Source: Gari tellinella (lineage: Eukaryota; Mollusca; Bivalvia; Cardiida; Psammobiidae). From it: a stretch of 64,000 bases of DNA. The stretch lies in contig OV277866.1 in assembly GCA_922989275.2 (NCBI GenBank), positions 77,350,328 through 77,414,327 on the forward strand, in the 5' to 3' direction. The position numbers and the translations under genes were made by a program. Below are positions 1 to 12,900 of the stretch, in pieces; position 1 is the first letter of the stretch, and every line of letters begins with the position of its first letter. Under the pieces are notes generated by a model. It had not been told where the DNA came from. It did no database searches and saw only the letters and a program-made list of their open reading frames with translations.

Positions 1-590
1 AATTAATCACCTTCACATGTCCCGTAGTCATGTGATTCATGTCTGCATTCAAGGTCCAAGTCTCGCTGGCATATAGGAATATGGACATGACAAGTGAACG
101 CATCAACCTTATTTTCGAGCTGAGGCTTATATTTCGATCATTCCATATTAATTTTACTTTGCGAGTGCTGCTGTGGTCTGAGCGGCTCTTGCAAGTATCT
201 CGGATTTCGACCCCTTGTCAGAAACTGTCGCACCCATGCAGGTACTTAAAACTATCTACGTAATCAAGCTTTTCCCCATTGACCATGATTTCAGTGCTGA
301 TACCAATGATGTTGTTGGTCAGCAGTTTTGTCTTTATTGCGCTGATTTGTTGCCAAAGTCGGTAGATGTCTTGTAAAGGCTTTCAACTAGATTGGATAGC
401 TCCTCTTCCTTCCCTGCTATACCATCTATGTCATGTGCAAAGCGCAAGTTCGTGATTGTCCTCCCACCGATGCTAACCGTTCCTTCGTGGTATGCCAAAG
501 CATCCGACATAATTCTCTCTAGGAATATGCTGAAGAGTGTTGGGGAGAGTAACCAACCCTGTCTCACCCCACTATTATGCAAAGTTTGAC
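1..590 (-). pseudogene. LINE reverse transcriptase fragment, 5'-truncated and frameshifted
   Basis: On the minus strand, 582-334 encodes part of a non-LTR retrotransposon reverse transcriptase. Visible motifs are GVRQGWLLSPTLFSIFLERI (fingers/palm motif before the active site) and TNLRFAHDIDG, which corresponds to the catalytic FADD box. The first catalytic Asp is replaced by His, so this copy should be inactive. After a stop near 334 the protein continues in another frame, with VNGEKLDYVDSFKYL and then IWNDRNISLSSKIRLMRSL and IFLYASETWTL. These match the thumb/connection region of RTE/Jockey-like LINEs. Homology to the endonuclease and N-terminal part is absent above about 590, as expected for 5' truncation. 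The element runs off the window at position 1. Confidence 0.85.
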
Positions 591-2666
591 GTCAATCGGT
601 AAAGAAATGTAAAGAAGTTGCATCAAAAATATGTGTCAAGGGCAGACCGATGAACGAATTAACCAACAAACTGGCTCCCATACCCTTCTAGAAGTTCGTT
701 TATTGGACATTAAACCGAGATAATTACAGTATACATAACATCTCTTTTGTATAGCAGAATTTATCCACCGGAAAAGAAAGTGCTGCACTGGGGAATGACT
801 GAATGGTATTGATGCATTTCAGTAAATATGTGCAAGACACTTTTAATGATAAAACTTTTCATAAATGAAAATTAATCCTGAACAATGTCAGTCAAACATG
901 GGTTTTATGCAGAACAATAGAAAATGTTTTAAAGGGGGATAACTCAAAGTTATTAACATTGTGCAAGGCACTTTCATTCACCAGCCGCTTTCCATTACTA
1001 TAGGTATATTTCATATATGGCTATTCAAACTCTGACAAGAATGGATGGGTCCAATGATTTTTAAAATATCTTAGATTTACAGTGATTAATACAGCTGCGA
1101 GTTCCGAGACCTATACTCATTAAAATTGCCAAAGACTCACTTGTCAAGACTCATAATAGTTTGGCCATTATATAATATTTAAATCTGAAAAACTAAATGT
1201 TTTGCCCAAGGGACTCATTGTTTTACAACTTGTGCACCCCAGGAGGTATTTTTAAATATTTTTAATTGCAAACGACTTAAATTACCACAGAATTAGAAAA
1301 ATTCTTGAAAAACACTTTAATGTCGTCTACGGAATAATGGATGGTTTTTGACAGTAGATCAATGTATATCTGTTCGAAATAGAATGAAGTGGGAAAAGAT
1401 TATTTATACGCAATATCTGTGTTTTAATAAATGTATATAATAGTTTGGTACATTTTCTTTATAATGACTTCATGATTTGAAATTTAAGGCATTTTTTAAC
1501 AAAAGAACACATAAACAGAAAATTCTGATTTTGAGCTGGCGGTACACATATGCTCGCAGCTGATGATACAGTGTCAGCCGTGTTTGAAATAGCTGACCGT
1601 ACAAAACAGCATCAATTCTTCTGATCAAAAATGCAAATTGCGACCATGCTTTCAAAAAACGAATAAAGCTATCACATCGCATCAATTGGATTTACTCTGG
1701 AAAGCATATTTGTTTTGATAAAACAGTATAAACAAGGATAGATGCTGTATAAAACGCAATGTTTTGACGACATCCAAAAGAATTCAGAGTGAGCCAACTG
1801 TTGATTTATGCCTCGAAATAGATATGTAGATGTATAGATTGTACCAAAGACGGTCGCGATTGGTTTATCATTCTCTCCGGTATTTGAAAATCATGCTTAC
1901 CGACAAGACTTTTCATTTAAAGAGAGGAAAATAAATAGGAACGCATGTCACATACCTGTTGTTTTCCTACGTTGCGTCGCTTCGAGGCTCAAAAACAACC
2001 AGTACATAGCTCAAAGTATCCGTACAAAGCTCAAAGTACGCATACAGGTTTATACACCGTGATGCTACTAGTTAAATAATTAGGAGAAAAGTGAATGAAA
2101 TATTTTTTCTCCTGTCTAAATAGAGAAATGTCAACATTGGCAGTGGTGACACTGTTTGCATACCTGTCACTCGTGACCCCCTGTAAGCCAAGGCTTAACC
2201 CTTTACCCCATAGTCTCTAGATTTGATGACAAGTCACCACTTAACGCAGGTTGAAAGTAAAGCAGAATGTGCCTAAAGGCTAGACCACTATCAGAGGGAC
2301 ACCTTTGATTAAGATGTGCAGGTTTAATTCTATTTTTCTAATACATGTACAATTTGTATATTTGAAACACTTCAGAAAATGAATAGATCTATTCCATTTT
2401 AACATTTAGCATAGGGTTTATCTTCTGCATACTATAGGCAAATTTGAAACCGCTGAATCAAGCAGTAGCTACAGATCCAAATGAAATACCAGCTTGGCAT
2501 CTCATCTGGATCCAAACCGTTTGACCATTTTTTTTTCTGAATGAAAATGCTAAGAATTTGAATGTCTGCAAAATTGTGTGCAACCATAGAGTGCTACTTT
2601 AAAGGTTTCTGAAAGCTGAAATACCGTGATTCATGAATCTGGAGTATTTTTGACATATCTCGTGTA
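591..2666. other. Intergenic sequence without a recognisable gene
   Basis: No coding exon with splice sites and no clear complete transposon was found. Near 1963-2010 the minus strand shows an AG-bounded stretch followed by a GTATGT donor, but its frame does not fit the upstream nucleoplasmin exons. At 2594-2608 the minus strand has a good acceptor (TTTCAGCTTTCAG) followed by four codons, KPLK, and a stop. This is in the right phase to be the last coding exon of the nucleoplasmin gene, but it is too short to establish. Around 2440-2525 lies a decayed copy of the GATCCAAACCGTTT palindrome module. Confidence 0.4.
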
Positions 2667-3116
2667 CACTCAGCACAAAAAGAAACGCACATTTTTTATC
2701 AGAATTTATTTTTATGTAGAAGAAACGTATTTGTGAATTGTTGATAAATCATTGAATTAGTAGCATCACAACCTGTACTAATCGGTGCAATGTTTTAAAC
2801 AAGCTGTAGTTAATTCTTTTGCTGCCAAATTAATAGTGAGATTTTTACTCCTTCACGGTTTCATTGTCGTCTGCTTCAATTTTGTAGTTTGCAAGATCGT
2901 TTCAAAGTAAAATTGAATGTAGAATGACTTAAAGCAAATCCAAACTTTTTGCAAACAATTTTTGGCGTCATTAAAGGGAAATGGTTAAAGGGCAGCACAA
3001 TGTTTTTTGAGTATTTTTTGCTGAACTTGTTGCAGAATTAAATAAATCTTGAGATATGGTCTTTCTATTCTAATTTTCTTCCAGAGCACGATGTGCGTTT
3101 CTTTTTGCACCAAGTG
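2667..3116. mobile_element. Tc1/mariner-like non-autonomous DNA transposon
   Basis: Imperfect terminal inverted repeats bound 450 bp. The left end reads CACTCAGCACAAAAAGAAAC and the right end, on the other strand, reads CACTTGGTGCAAAAAGAAAC. Both ends are flanked by TA, the target duplication of the Tc1/mariner superfamily. There is no transposase reading frame inside, so it must have been mobilised in trans. Confidence 0.8.
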
Positions 3117-3180
3117 TATATGTAAAATGGCTCTCAATATATTTGAACAATTAAGCTAAACTGATTTTTTGGTCATTAAT

Positions 3181-3200
3181 CCCCCCCCCCCCCTCCCTCC
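3181..3200. repeat. Poly-C tract
   Basis: A run of 13 C is followed by CTCCCTCC. It is a simple-sequence tract with no coding context. Confidence 0.9.
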
Positions 3201-3350
3201 AAATTAAAATGGTCAAATAGGGTTGACAGCTTCATGATGGGGGTAAACCAGAAACTCATTTTATTAAACCTAAAGCTGTAAAATAGCTACAATTGATAAG
3301 TATATTGAACCCATTACCCCATAGATAAACATTTAATTACATTGAAGATA

Positions 3351-3704
3351 CAGCGTTCCCTCTCTACAACGACACCCAATGGGAGACAAAACAATATGTG
3401 CGTTGTTCGGAGGGAGTCGTTGTAGGGAGGGAAATTGGGTTACATTTGGAAACAGCTTGAATCCAGATCAGACGCCGCGTTATGCGGCGTCTGATCTGGA
3501 TTCAAGCTGTTTGCCACTCGTCTTTATGTTTTTCTGTCAAAATGGCTCATATGTAAATTTGAGAAAAACAGCAGACGACAATTTTAAGTAGACTATATTG
3601 CAGCCGTGAAAAGGTTGGACATAATTATATTGCTTTGGGAACAGCGGCAATCGTCGTTATGAGGGAACCGTTGTTGGGAGGGCCGTTGTAGAGAGGGAAC
3701 ACTA
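3351..3704. mobile_element. MITE family G, copy 1
   Basis: The ends read GTTCCCTCTCTACAACG in inverted orientation. Inside is a near-perfect palindrome (about 3449-3514) of the form AACAGCTTGAATCCAGATCAG...GCGG...CTGATCTGGATTCAAGCTGT. Subterminal motifs GTTGTTCGGAGGGAGTCG and GTCGTTGTAGGGAGG repeat the end sequence. No reading frame for a transposase is present. Related copies lie at 52117-52370 and 55147-55462. Confidence 0.75.
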
Positions 3705-3767
3705 GTTACAATGAAAAAAATATTTAAAATTTATACAGTCCTGAAGATGGACCATATTGGTTTTCCA

Positions 3768-3880
3768 TATCCTACCAGAAAGCTTAAAGCAGGCTGAAAG
3801 TAAAGCATTACTTTCAAGTTGCTATAAGTGATCACCTGTTTTTAAAACTAAAGAGACTATGAGGAAATGGTTAAATAGGT
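3768..3880. mobile_element. Degenerate MITE family A fragment
   Basis: AAGCTTAAAGCAGGCTGAAAG and the stem partner TTTCAAGTTGCTATAAG are recognisable, followed by a family A right end (AGACTATGAGGAAATGG). It lies just 3' of the last confidently placed nucleoplasmin exon, so the 3' end of that gene may run through transposon sequence. Confidence 0.6.
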
Positions 3881-3965
3881 ACTTGTAATATAAGGGGTTT
3901 TGATAAACACTAGTAGAATTGATGCTCAGTTTAAAAAATGACAAGGATTGAGAAACTACACATAC

Positions 3966-6900
3966 CTTGGTCACTTTCTTGCCTTTCGGGGGCTGAAAAA
4001 AAAGCATAAAATATATGTAGACAAAATACATTATACAATCAGGTGGGAGGGAATGTTACTGTGTATTTCACGTATTTGTGCTAAAGCAAACATGTCAATG
4101 GCAATATTTTGACCACCGTTTGATCAGGTTCCAAACAAATTGCCAAAGATTTAACTATTTACTCCATAGATAGCATTTAAACACATTTAGTTTATTTCTC
4201 CATTGGAAATAATATATTAGGGTCATGAGGTAGCTTCAATATATATTATATTCTATATCATAGCCGGTTGTAGTTTAACCCTTTAACCCATAGATAGGCC
4301 TCTTATTTATTCCTCCACTGAAGAAAAGTATCTATACAGCCATGAATATGTATAACAAATAGTTTGTATTTTCTAGTAGACGGTAGCTTAAAGCAGGCTG
4401 AAAGTAAAGCAGAATGCACCATAAGGCGCATTCTCAGGCTGAAAGTAAAGCAGAATGCACCATAAGGCGCATTCTGCTTTACTTTCAACCTGCTTTAAGC
4501 TACCATCTGCTAGAAAATATAAAATAAGTCTTATCATACATAATGCATAACTGTATAAATTGGAGCTATTTTCTTAAGTGGAGGAATAAATTAGAAGCGT
4601 AAAAAGGTGGTATTAATGGGGTAATGGGTTAAGCTTTCAGCTGTCTGTAATACCTGCCAAGTGCCAAGTAACACAACTTAGTGGTCGCAATGGAAAGGTT
4701 TAACAGTAGTTGAGGACAATTATTTGTTTACTTCAAGATGATGAAACCTACAGACGGTCCTATTTTAATCCCTTGTACTCGACGGCTGACTAATGACCAA
4801 GTCTGGTCAGCCAGACTACTCTCCGTATTGTACCCAGCTATTTTGAGTGGTCCATGCATTATATGGTAGTTTGGTAGTCCCTTAGGACGTACATGGAAGG
4901 TCAACCAGTTATGTGCCCTTGTAGACAGCCCTAGGGCTGCATCCCGTGGCCAGTGCATTAAGTCATCACACCAATACTCATTTGTTTACTGTCTAATTGG
5001 TATGATTACCTTAGGTCACTAAGGTGACTATTCCGACAGGTTGACCACCAAGGAGCTGATTGATGTCATGATTACCCCGAGATGACCATTTAACACTAAC
5101 TAACAATAGTAAACTCTTAACCCTTACCGAACGGGGTATCTGCAATATTTTCTCTTAACCCTTTACTCAATAAATACACCTTTATGCCTTAATTTAATTT
5201 ATTTCTCCATTGAAGAAAAAGTTTGAAGCAGGCTAAAAGTTAATACAAACATTTTACCCCATAGTTACAGAAAGCAAACGTGTATATCTTACCATTAACC
5301 CAATACCCTGTTTGTAGTTTTTACCCCATAGTTACAGAAAGCAAACGTGTATATCTTACCATTAACCCAATACCCTGTTTGTAGTTTTTACCCCATAGTT
5401 ACAGAAAGCAAACGTGTATATCTTACCATTAACCCAATACCCTGTTTGTAGTTTGGAAGACAGTCTATCACTTAACCCTTTGAACCCTAGTCCCGCATAT
5501 AGGCGTCCTTTTCAACCAGTGTACTTGTGAATAGTACACTTGTCCTATGCAAACAGTGAAGACCCAGATCAGAGGGCTCCGAAAGGAGCCCTCTGATCAG
5601 GGTCTTCACTGTTTGTCATAATGCCAAACATTGACAAAAACAACCCTTAAAAGTCAGAAATGGACTAGACTTAAATGGACACTGGAATTGTCCATTTAAA
5701 CTTTCAGGGAGGAAAGAGTTAAAGCAGGCTGAAAGTAGAGCAGAATGCGCCATAATCTGCTTTACTTTCAAGCTGCTTTAAGGTACCATCTGCTAGGATA
5801 TAGCATATAAATCTTAATGGCGCAACATACACCCGTAGTGGCAAAATCAATGATAAAAAATCCATATGTCAAGCAGTTCAATAGTTATAGGCAAGGTTAA
5901 GGTTTTGTATTATGAGCTTGTGTGGTAAGGAACATTTGAATTAAGTTTGAAAGGTAAGAGTTCTAATACAAAGATGAATTGATGGGGATTGACATCGCAG
6001 AGACTATACCAAAATACATGTACAATCCTTTTTCATGGGTTTATAATTGTTAGTATTTTCTTCCGTAGAATTAAGAGGTGCAATAAGATTTGTATTTATG
6101 GGATAATGGGTTAAAAGCTTGACCTATTTCGGTTTTTCTTTGCATTTTCCCATCTGAACACCAAAGAAATATTTCATTCACAAAGCAAGTGTTTGTTGGA
6201 AACAAAGATCTTTAACCAATTAGCCTGCAAACAAGAATGTAAAAAGCACCGGAAAACAGTTGCCTTTTTGTTGTTCTTGTGTACAAATTCCTAATACTAA
6301 ATGCATTTTATCAAGCCCAGGCCAGATGCTTGGGTAGGCAATAACGCTTGCATTAACCCAGTGTTCAATGTATTTGGCAACTAAGTCCCACTCCTTTGAA
6401 ACGCAGTCGATTCATTTGGATATTTGTGACAATGTTTTGAGAGTAAAACTATTTCCACAATCCTTGCACAAAGCAAGCCAATAATTTCCGACCAAACTTG
6501 TTTGATCTGGGTCTATACTATCAATGTAACAACCCCCTTCATCCAAATATAGTGGAACTTTGATAACTCTAATTCACCTGTATTTAGTCACATTTCACTT
6601 TTGAAATACTGGTACGTTTGACAAGTTATTTAAATTTAACTAAGACAAATTTATCTTTAATCCATTATCATAGCCCGTTTCTAATAAAGCAGAATACGTC
6701 TTAAGGTTCCACAGTACGGTATCTGCTTGGTATTTTGCCAAACCCTCAAAATGCTGTATTTTTCAAATGATACAGTAAGTTTACATTTGACCAAGAGTGA
6801 ATCTCCCAAATTGAATATACAGTTGAACTTAGACATCTCTAATTCGGTTTTGTCGAACATACCTTGAAATATGGGTATATTCAACTTAACCGAGCATGAA

Positions 6901-9900
6901 ATAACGCAATTTGTAAGTCAAACTATTGGATAGTTGGAGTTGCATGTAGAAGTATAACTGCAGACCCTAATCATAAAGTAGCCCTGTGATCAGAAAAGAG
7001 TCTAGGAATATTGTAATGTGCCCCATGATCAGTGGATACATACTGGTTTCCTGTACATTAACCCTTAGCCCGCCAAATAAATTGTCGTCTGCTATATTTC
7101 TCGTCTGCTTCATGTTTCAAAGTGCTTCAAAGTTGCTCAAAATTGCTGAAAATGTTGTCCGAGTGTCAAACAGCTTGGATCCGGATGAGACGCCGAGTTA
7201 CTCGGCGTCTCATCCGGATCCAAGCTGTTTGCATATGGAGCTATAGTCGTGATTGGCAGGCTAAGGGTTAAGGGATAATGTGCATGTTTGGGGCTGGGCA
7301 TGCATCAGCGGAAATGGATTTGTTGTAACTATGCAGCCATACACAGCATGCAAACAGCCCTAATATGGTAATGTGGCAGCCTAGTTTGGAGCAATATCCG
7401 TCTGTACATCCACACTTCAGATACAGACAAATACTTGGGATGGTTCTCTGGTCATGTACATCATTTGCACTAATTTCAAGTGTAAATCAGAATTTCATTT
7501 GTCAAACTATAAGCTTCATGAGGTAAAGACCTAATGGTGATAAAAAGGTGGCATCTTGATGCATGACAAAAAGGCAGAGATTTCTAGTTAACCCATTACC
7601 CCATAAATACGCCTTAATTTATTCATCAAGAAAATAGTTTTAATTCATACAGTTATGAATATGTATTGAAAGAAATATATTCTATATTTTAGCATATGGT
7701 AGCTTAAAGCAGGCCGATAGTAAAGCAGAATGCGCCTTAAGGCGCATTCTGCTTTACTTTCAACCTGCTTTAAGTGGTCCCCTATTTTCAAAACTAGAAA
7801 CAAGCTATGTGGGAATATGTTAAGTACTATATATAAATGCTATAGGAGAAAACCGCTTTTCTTCAGTAGTAATCTGCCCTAAAACACTCCTTTTGAGCAT
7901 TTTTTTTTTGTAATTAATTTCCACCAAATGTACAATGCATAAATACAATACTTATAATTCTAATAGCAGGTAAAATCATAGATTTTAACAGTATACGGAG
8001 TAAAGGGTTAAGTTTAAACGACTCCAACAGATTGGGGAAAAAACCAAACGGCTACTCAAAATTCAAGCGTATGTCCCAAGTAATGAAAACTATTTCTAAC
8101 ACCCAAAGTTGTACCGAAACGCTCCTTACGAGAACAAGCATGGAGATAGAGTAAACAGAATTAAAATCAACCAGCCATTTAGTGTGGCGACACAAGCACA
8201 GGAAGACAAATTCAGGAGGCAAAGCAAACAGCCCCTTCAAAGTGGAGGGTTAGACTGACAGCGTCTAGAGTCAACAACTGCTCTTCACTCTACCGTAGTA
8301 TCCCATTTTTCACCCCCAGATAATGATAACAGATAATGAAATAATCCTAAAATTAAAAGCTGGTTGTGTAATCAGTAGACCACACCAAGAGAGGTTAAGC
8401 CACCATCGATGGCAAGCCTTTTTGGGGACATTCCTGCACCCGATAATCCGTGAGTGGTCGATGTTGGTGACATCTGAACATGCATTTTAATTATGTACTC
8501 AACCCACTGCTATAGCCACATTCTATACATGTAGCTTCCTTTTTTATAAAAAAATGCAATTTTACTCATCTTGCGAGAGGAGCGTGTCATTTTAAAGTAT
8601 GAATGATTTGCAGGCCCTGAGGCCCTCTTATTCGGGTCTACACTGCAAAATCTGTGTATATCAGGGCTGCCATAAGTTGATCATAAAAATCTTAAGATTT
8701 GAAATTTTCAGACGCAATTTTACTAATCGTACCTTTATCCCATCACCTTTTTCTAGTTTTGTTGACAAATGACTGCTTAAAGCAGGCCGGAAGTAAAGCA
8801 GAATGCGCCTTCAAGCTACCATGTACAAGAAAAAAATCCGAAGATATAGGAAAAATCAAGACAAATGGCAGCCCTGCTATCATAGCTGATAGTGACATCA
8901 AACACGACTTGAATGCAAACCGGCTTCTCAGAAATAATGAGGATGGTATTCTACCCAGGAAGTCTTGGTCATTCAAAATCCCCCGTTACCCTTGGACAGA
9001 ATTTTTAAAAGGACTCATTTTGTAATGACCAGTACATAATTATGGATATGAAGGATTTTTCAATTGAGAAATTTTGACAAACTGCTGACCTTGCACTTTC
9101 AATAGAACTATGATCTGGGTCTACAGTCTTTGCAGTCTATGTGCTGTATGAGTTAGACTTCAAAAACTCAAAAGCTAATATACTGGTAAAGGTCATTTGA
9201 TAACTTATATTATCTAAGGCAAGCCCATTTGAGTTTCTGCATTTCAGTCTCTAGTCACCTACAGGGGAGAAAACGTTATTCTTTCCCAATAAACGCGTTT
9301 ACGCTAAAACAATTATTTTCAATGGAAACAGTTTGGAGCCAGATCAGATGCTGGGTAACCCGGCGTCTGATCAGGCTCTAAACTGTTTGCCACTTGGATA
9401 AAAATAAAAAGTCAGAATTATCAAAAAGTTGTCCTTTTCAACATTTTAATGTTTTGCGTTTTGTTTGCGTTTAAATGGGAAAGAACAGCATATTCTCCAC
9501 TGTGTAAGTGAAACACCTTTCCAAACTTTCTCATACAATTCTGCTTTACTTTGGCAGCTACTATTTCTAAACACTTAACAGCTTTAAGGGGCTAAAACCT
9601 AATATTTGACATTAAATCCATTTACTAACCTACATATTTGCAAATTAACCTACATCATACAAGTGCTGTAGGCACCATAAAGTGATATCTACAGTAAACA
9701 CTGCAGTACAGCAAGTGTGTTTATATATAACCTCTGCATTGTCTTTACTATGAACACTAACCAGATGTTCAAGGGGTAGTTTTATTTACAGTTTATTTAC
9801 TTAACCCTTTCCTCCACAGAGGCGTCTTTAACTCATTGACCCTGTTTGGGTCTTTTAACCCTTAAACCCATAGCCCGTTTCTAGTTTTGAAGAAAGATGG

Positions 9901-12900
9901 TGACTACTTTAAGCCATCATCTGCTAGGATATAGCAAATATTTCTTGTGATGCATCCTCATGACTATAACTTGGAAATATTCTTTAATGAAATCTTGGTC
10001 TACATGGTCAGCTTAACATTGTAAACCCTAGTCACAAATGGACTAGACTTGATTGGAAGTTGGGAATGTTCATTTGAAGTATCAGACCTGAAGGTAAAGC
10101 TTATATACCAGTAATATATATTGGATTACTCCATTTGATACAGAGCTCCAGATAAGGGGGGTATTTCAAAAACTAAAATCTTCATTTCTGCTTTAAACCC
10201 TTTGGTGTCACTACTCATTAGAATCGTCTCGAAGAGACGATTATAATGAGTAGTAACACCATAGGATTCAATGCTAAAATAAGTGAGAAAATGTTGGATT
10301 TGTGTTGTTTACTCCCTCTTATCTGGAGCCCTGTTGATATAAAGGGTGCCTGGACTAAATTCATTTTAGATTTTTATATTGAGATTCCTATCAGTAAACA
10401 ATGTAGACTGATCAGATGCTGTATTAGATTAGTCTACCTACCGTTCTGTAGGAGGCTAGGCACAAATGATTTATGCTGGCACTTGTATTTCAAACTTTTG
10501 ATAAGTGATTAACACATTTGGCTAAAGTGGAAAATTTCTATCCTAAGAATATCCGACTTGATTTACCATTTTAACTTGCATGTTTCAATGTAATCAATTA
10601 CAACCTTATAACCATATTCAATTTTCACAGGACAGCTGCCACTAAATGAAGCCTGAAAGTAGCAGAAACTTTCACTACCCTTTAACCCTTTCCCTCCTAG
10701 AAGTGCCTTATAGCGCGCTTTCAATTTATCCCTCCACTGAAGAGAAATAGTTCTAATTTATACAGTCATATGTGTTTTACAAGGAACATATCACAGCAGA
10801 TGACAGCTTAAAGCAGGATTAAAGTAAAGCAGAATGTGCCTTAATTAATGCGCTTTCTGCTTTACTTTCAACCTGCTTTAACGCATTACCCCGTTTCAAG
10901 TAATATAGGTAACCACTTAAAGCAGGTTGAAAGTAAAGCAAAATGTGCCTTAAGGCACATTCTGCTTTACTTTTAGCCTGCTTTAAGCTGCAACCAACTA
11001 GATTAAAATATTACTTATACCTATTCATGATTGTATAAATTGGAACTATTTTCTTCAGTGGAGAAATAAAAGACGTGAGAAGCCGTATTTATGGGGTAAT
11101 GGGTTAGGGTAGTCCCTTATCTTCAATATCATAAGGCTATAAGGTAAAGGGTTAAGCAGCAACCTATCAACAACTATGGCTATAGCGACCATTATCAATG
11201 TTGATTCAACGTTGTCATTAGATTTTCTAAATTGAATTTATTGTAATGATAAATCATAGTCGACGTGGTTAAACATTAAACACTGCGATATAATTAATCA
11301 GAAATTTCAATTTCAGTATTTTTTAATTTTTTATCTACGACCATTATAAACGTTGATTCAACGTTGTTTCAACGTTGGCAGTAAATTGGCTACCGATGGA
11401 TGGTCGTCCATGGTTGAAATCAGGTTGATCAACGTTACGATGGAAAATCAACGTCGATTCAACGTTGAAACAACGTTGTGTGCCTGCTGGGATGAGAGTC
11501 GTGTAGAAAAGAATTGGGGTTAACTCATTACCCCCTGAAACTTCCAATGGACAATTCCAGTTTTCAATAAAGGCTGGTCCATTTTAGACTAGTGTTTTTG
11601 GTAATAAATTGTAAAATGGCAAACACTGTTCAAAGTCTCTGATCAGAGGGCTCCTGTTTGCATAGGACAAGTGTACTCTTCAGATACACTTTTGGTAAAG
11701 GACGCATATATGCGTCACTAGGGCTCAATGGGTTAAGGAATGGAAGAAATCCTTAACAAAAGCTTTCTCTGCATCTGTTCAAGATAAACATGTACTTTCA
11801 GTCTCGTTTCTCGGCTAGGTAAACATCAGGCCTTTTCATTATTGTATTTATTATAGTTTTATTATGGAGATCAAGGTGTTGTGATCATTAAACTCTTCAA
11901 ATTGACCTGCTAACTGTGATAGTAGTCTCAAGATATTTACACCTATATTTTAACTTCCATCTACTTAACCCAGAACTCCAGATAAGGTGAGTATTCTAGT
12001 TTTGTACATACATGACCACTAAAGCAGGTTGAAAGTAAAGCAGAATGCGCTTTAAGGCGCATTCTGCTTTACTTTCAGCCTGCTTTAAGCTATTATCTGC
12101 TAGAATATAGATAACATTTCCTATGATTTTTATTTGTGACAGTATAAATTGAAACTGTTCTTCAGTGGATGAAATAATTAAAGGCGTAAAAAGACGTATT
12201 TATAGGATAATGGGTTATATCTTGACATTGTCTTTTGGATGGATAAATAAAGGATGTTATTACATCAGTATCACTTAGCAGCTTTATGTTTTACTTTCAT
12301 CTTTCTTTTAAGCAATGAATTGCTTCAACCCTTTACCTTATAGCTGGTTTCTAGTATTTATTAACCCTTTGAACCCTAGTCCCGCATATTGGCTTTCTTT
12401 GCAAACATTGTACATGTGAATAGTACATTTGTCCTATGCAAACAGTGAAGATCCAGATCAGAGGGCTCCTAGGAGCCCTCTGATCAGGGTCTTCACTGTT
12501 TGTCACAATACCAAACATTGACAAAACAACCCTTAAAAGTCAGAAATGGACTGGAGTTAAACGAAAACTGGAATTGTTCATCTAAAGTTTCAGGGAGGAA
12601 AGAGTTAAGACAGAAGACCACTTCAATTTGATTTGATTTGTTTTGATTTTACGTCGCTTTCAACAGTATTTCAGTCATATCGCAACGTCCAGCTAATTAA
12701 AGGTGGAGGAAGACCCCAGAAGTCCTTTATGCACCGTTTCAGGCACAAATCGACAACTGGGTAGAACCACCGACCTTCCGCAAGCCAGCTGGAAGGCTTC
12801 CCCACATGAAAAATCCAAACGACCCTACTGGGATTCGAACTCACAGCGGTGAGGAGCTTAGTGATGTTAGTCACAGTGACTATACCACTAGGCCACGGGG

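Noticed and set aside
1963..2010. Minus-strand exon candidate ending AACAACAG|GTATGT as the next nucleoplasmin exon
   Set aside because: In the phase required by the preceding exon it meets a stop (ACG TAG); other frames do not fit.
7058..7271. Open frame encoding LSPPNKLSSAIFLVCFMF... repeated at 16365-16583
   Set aside because: The two matching frames are two copies of the non-coding family H MITE, not a gene family.
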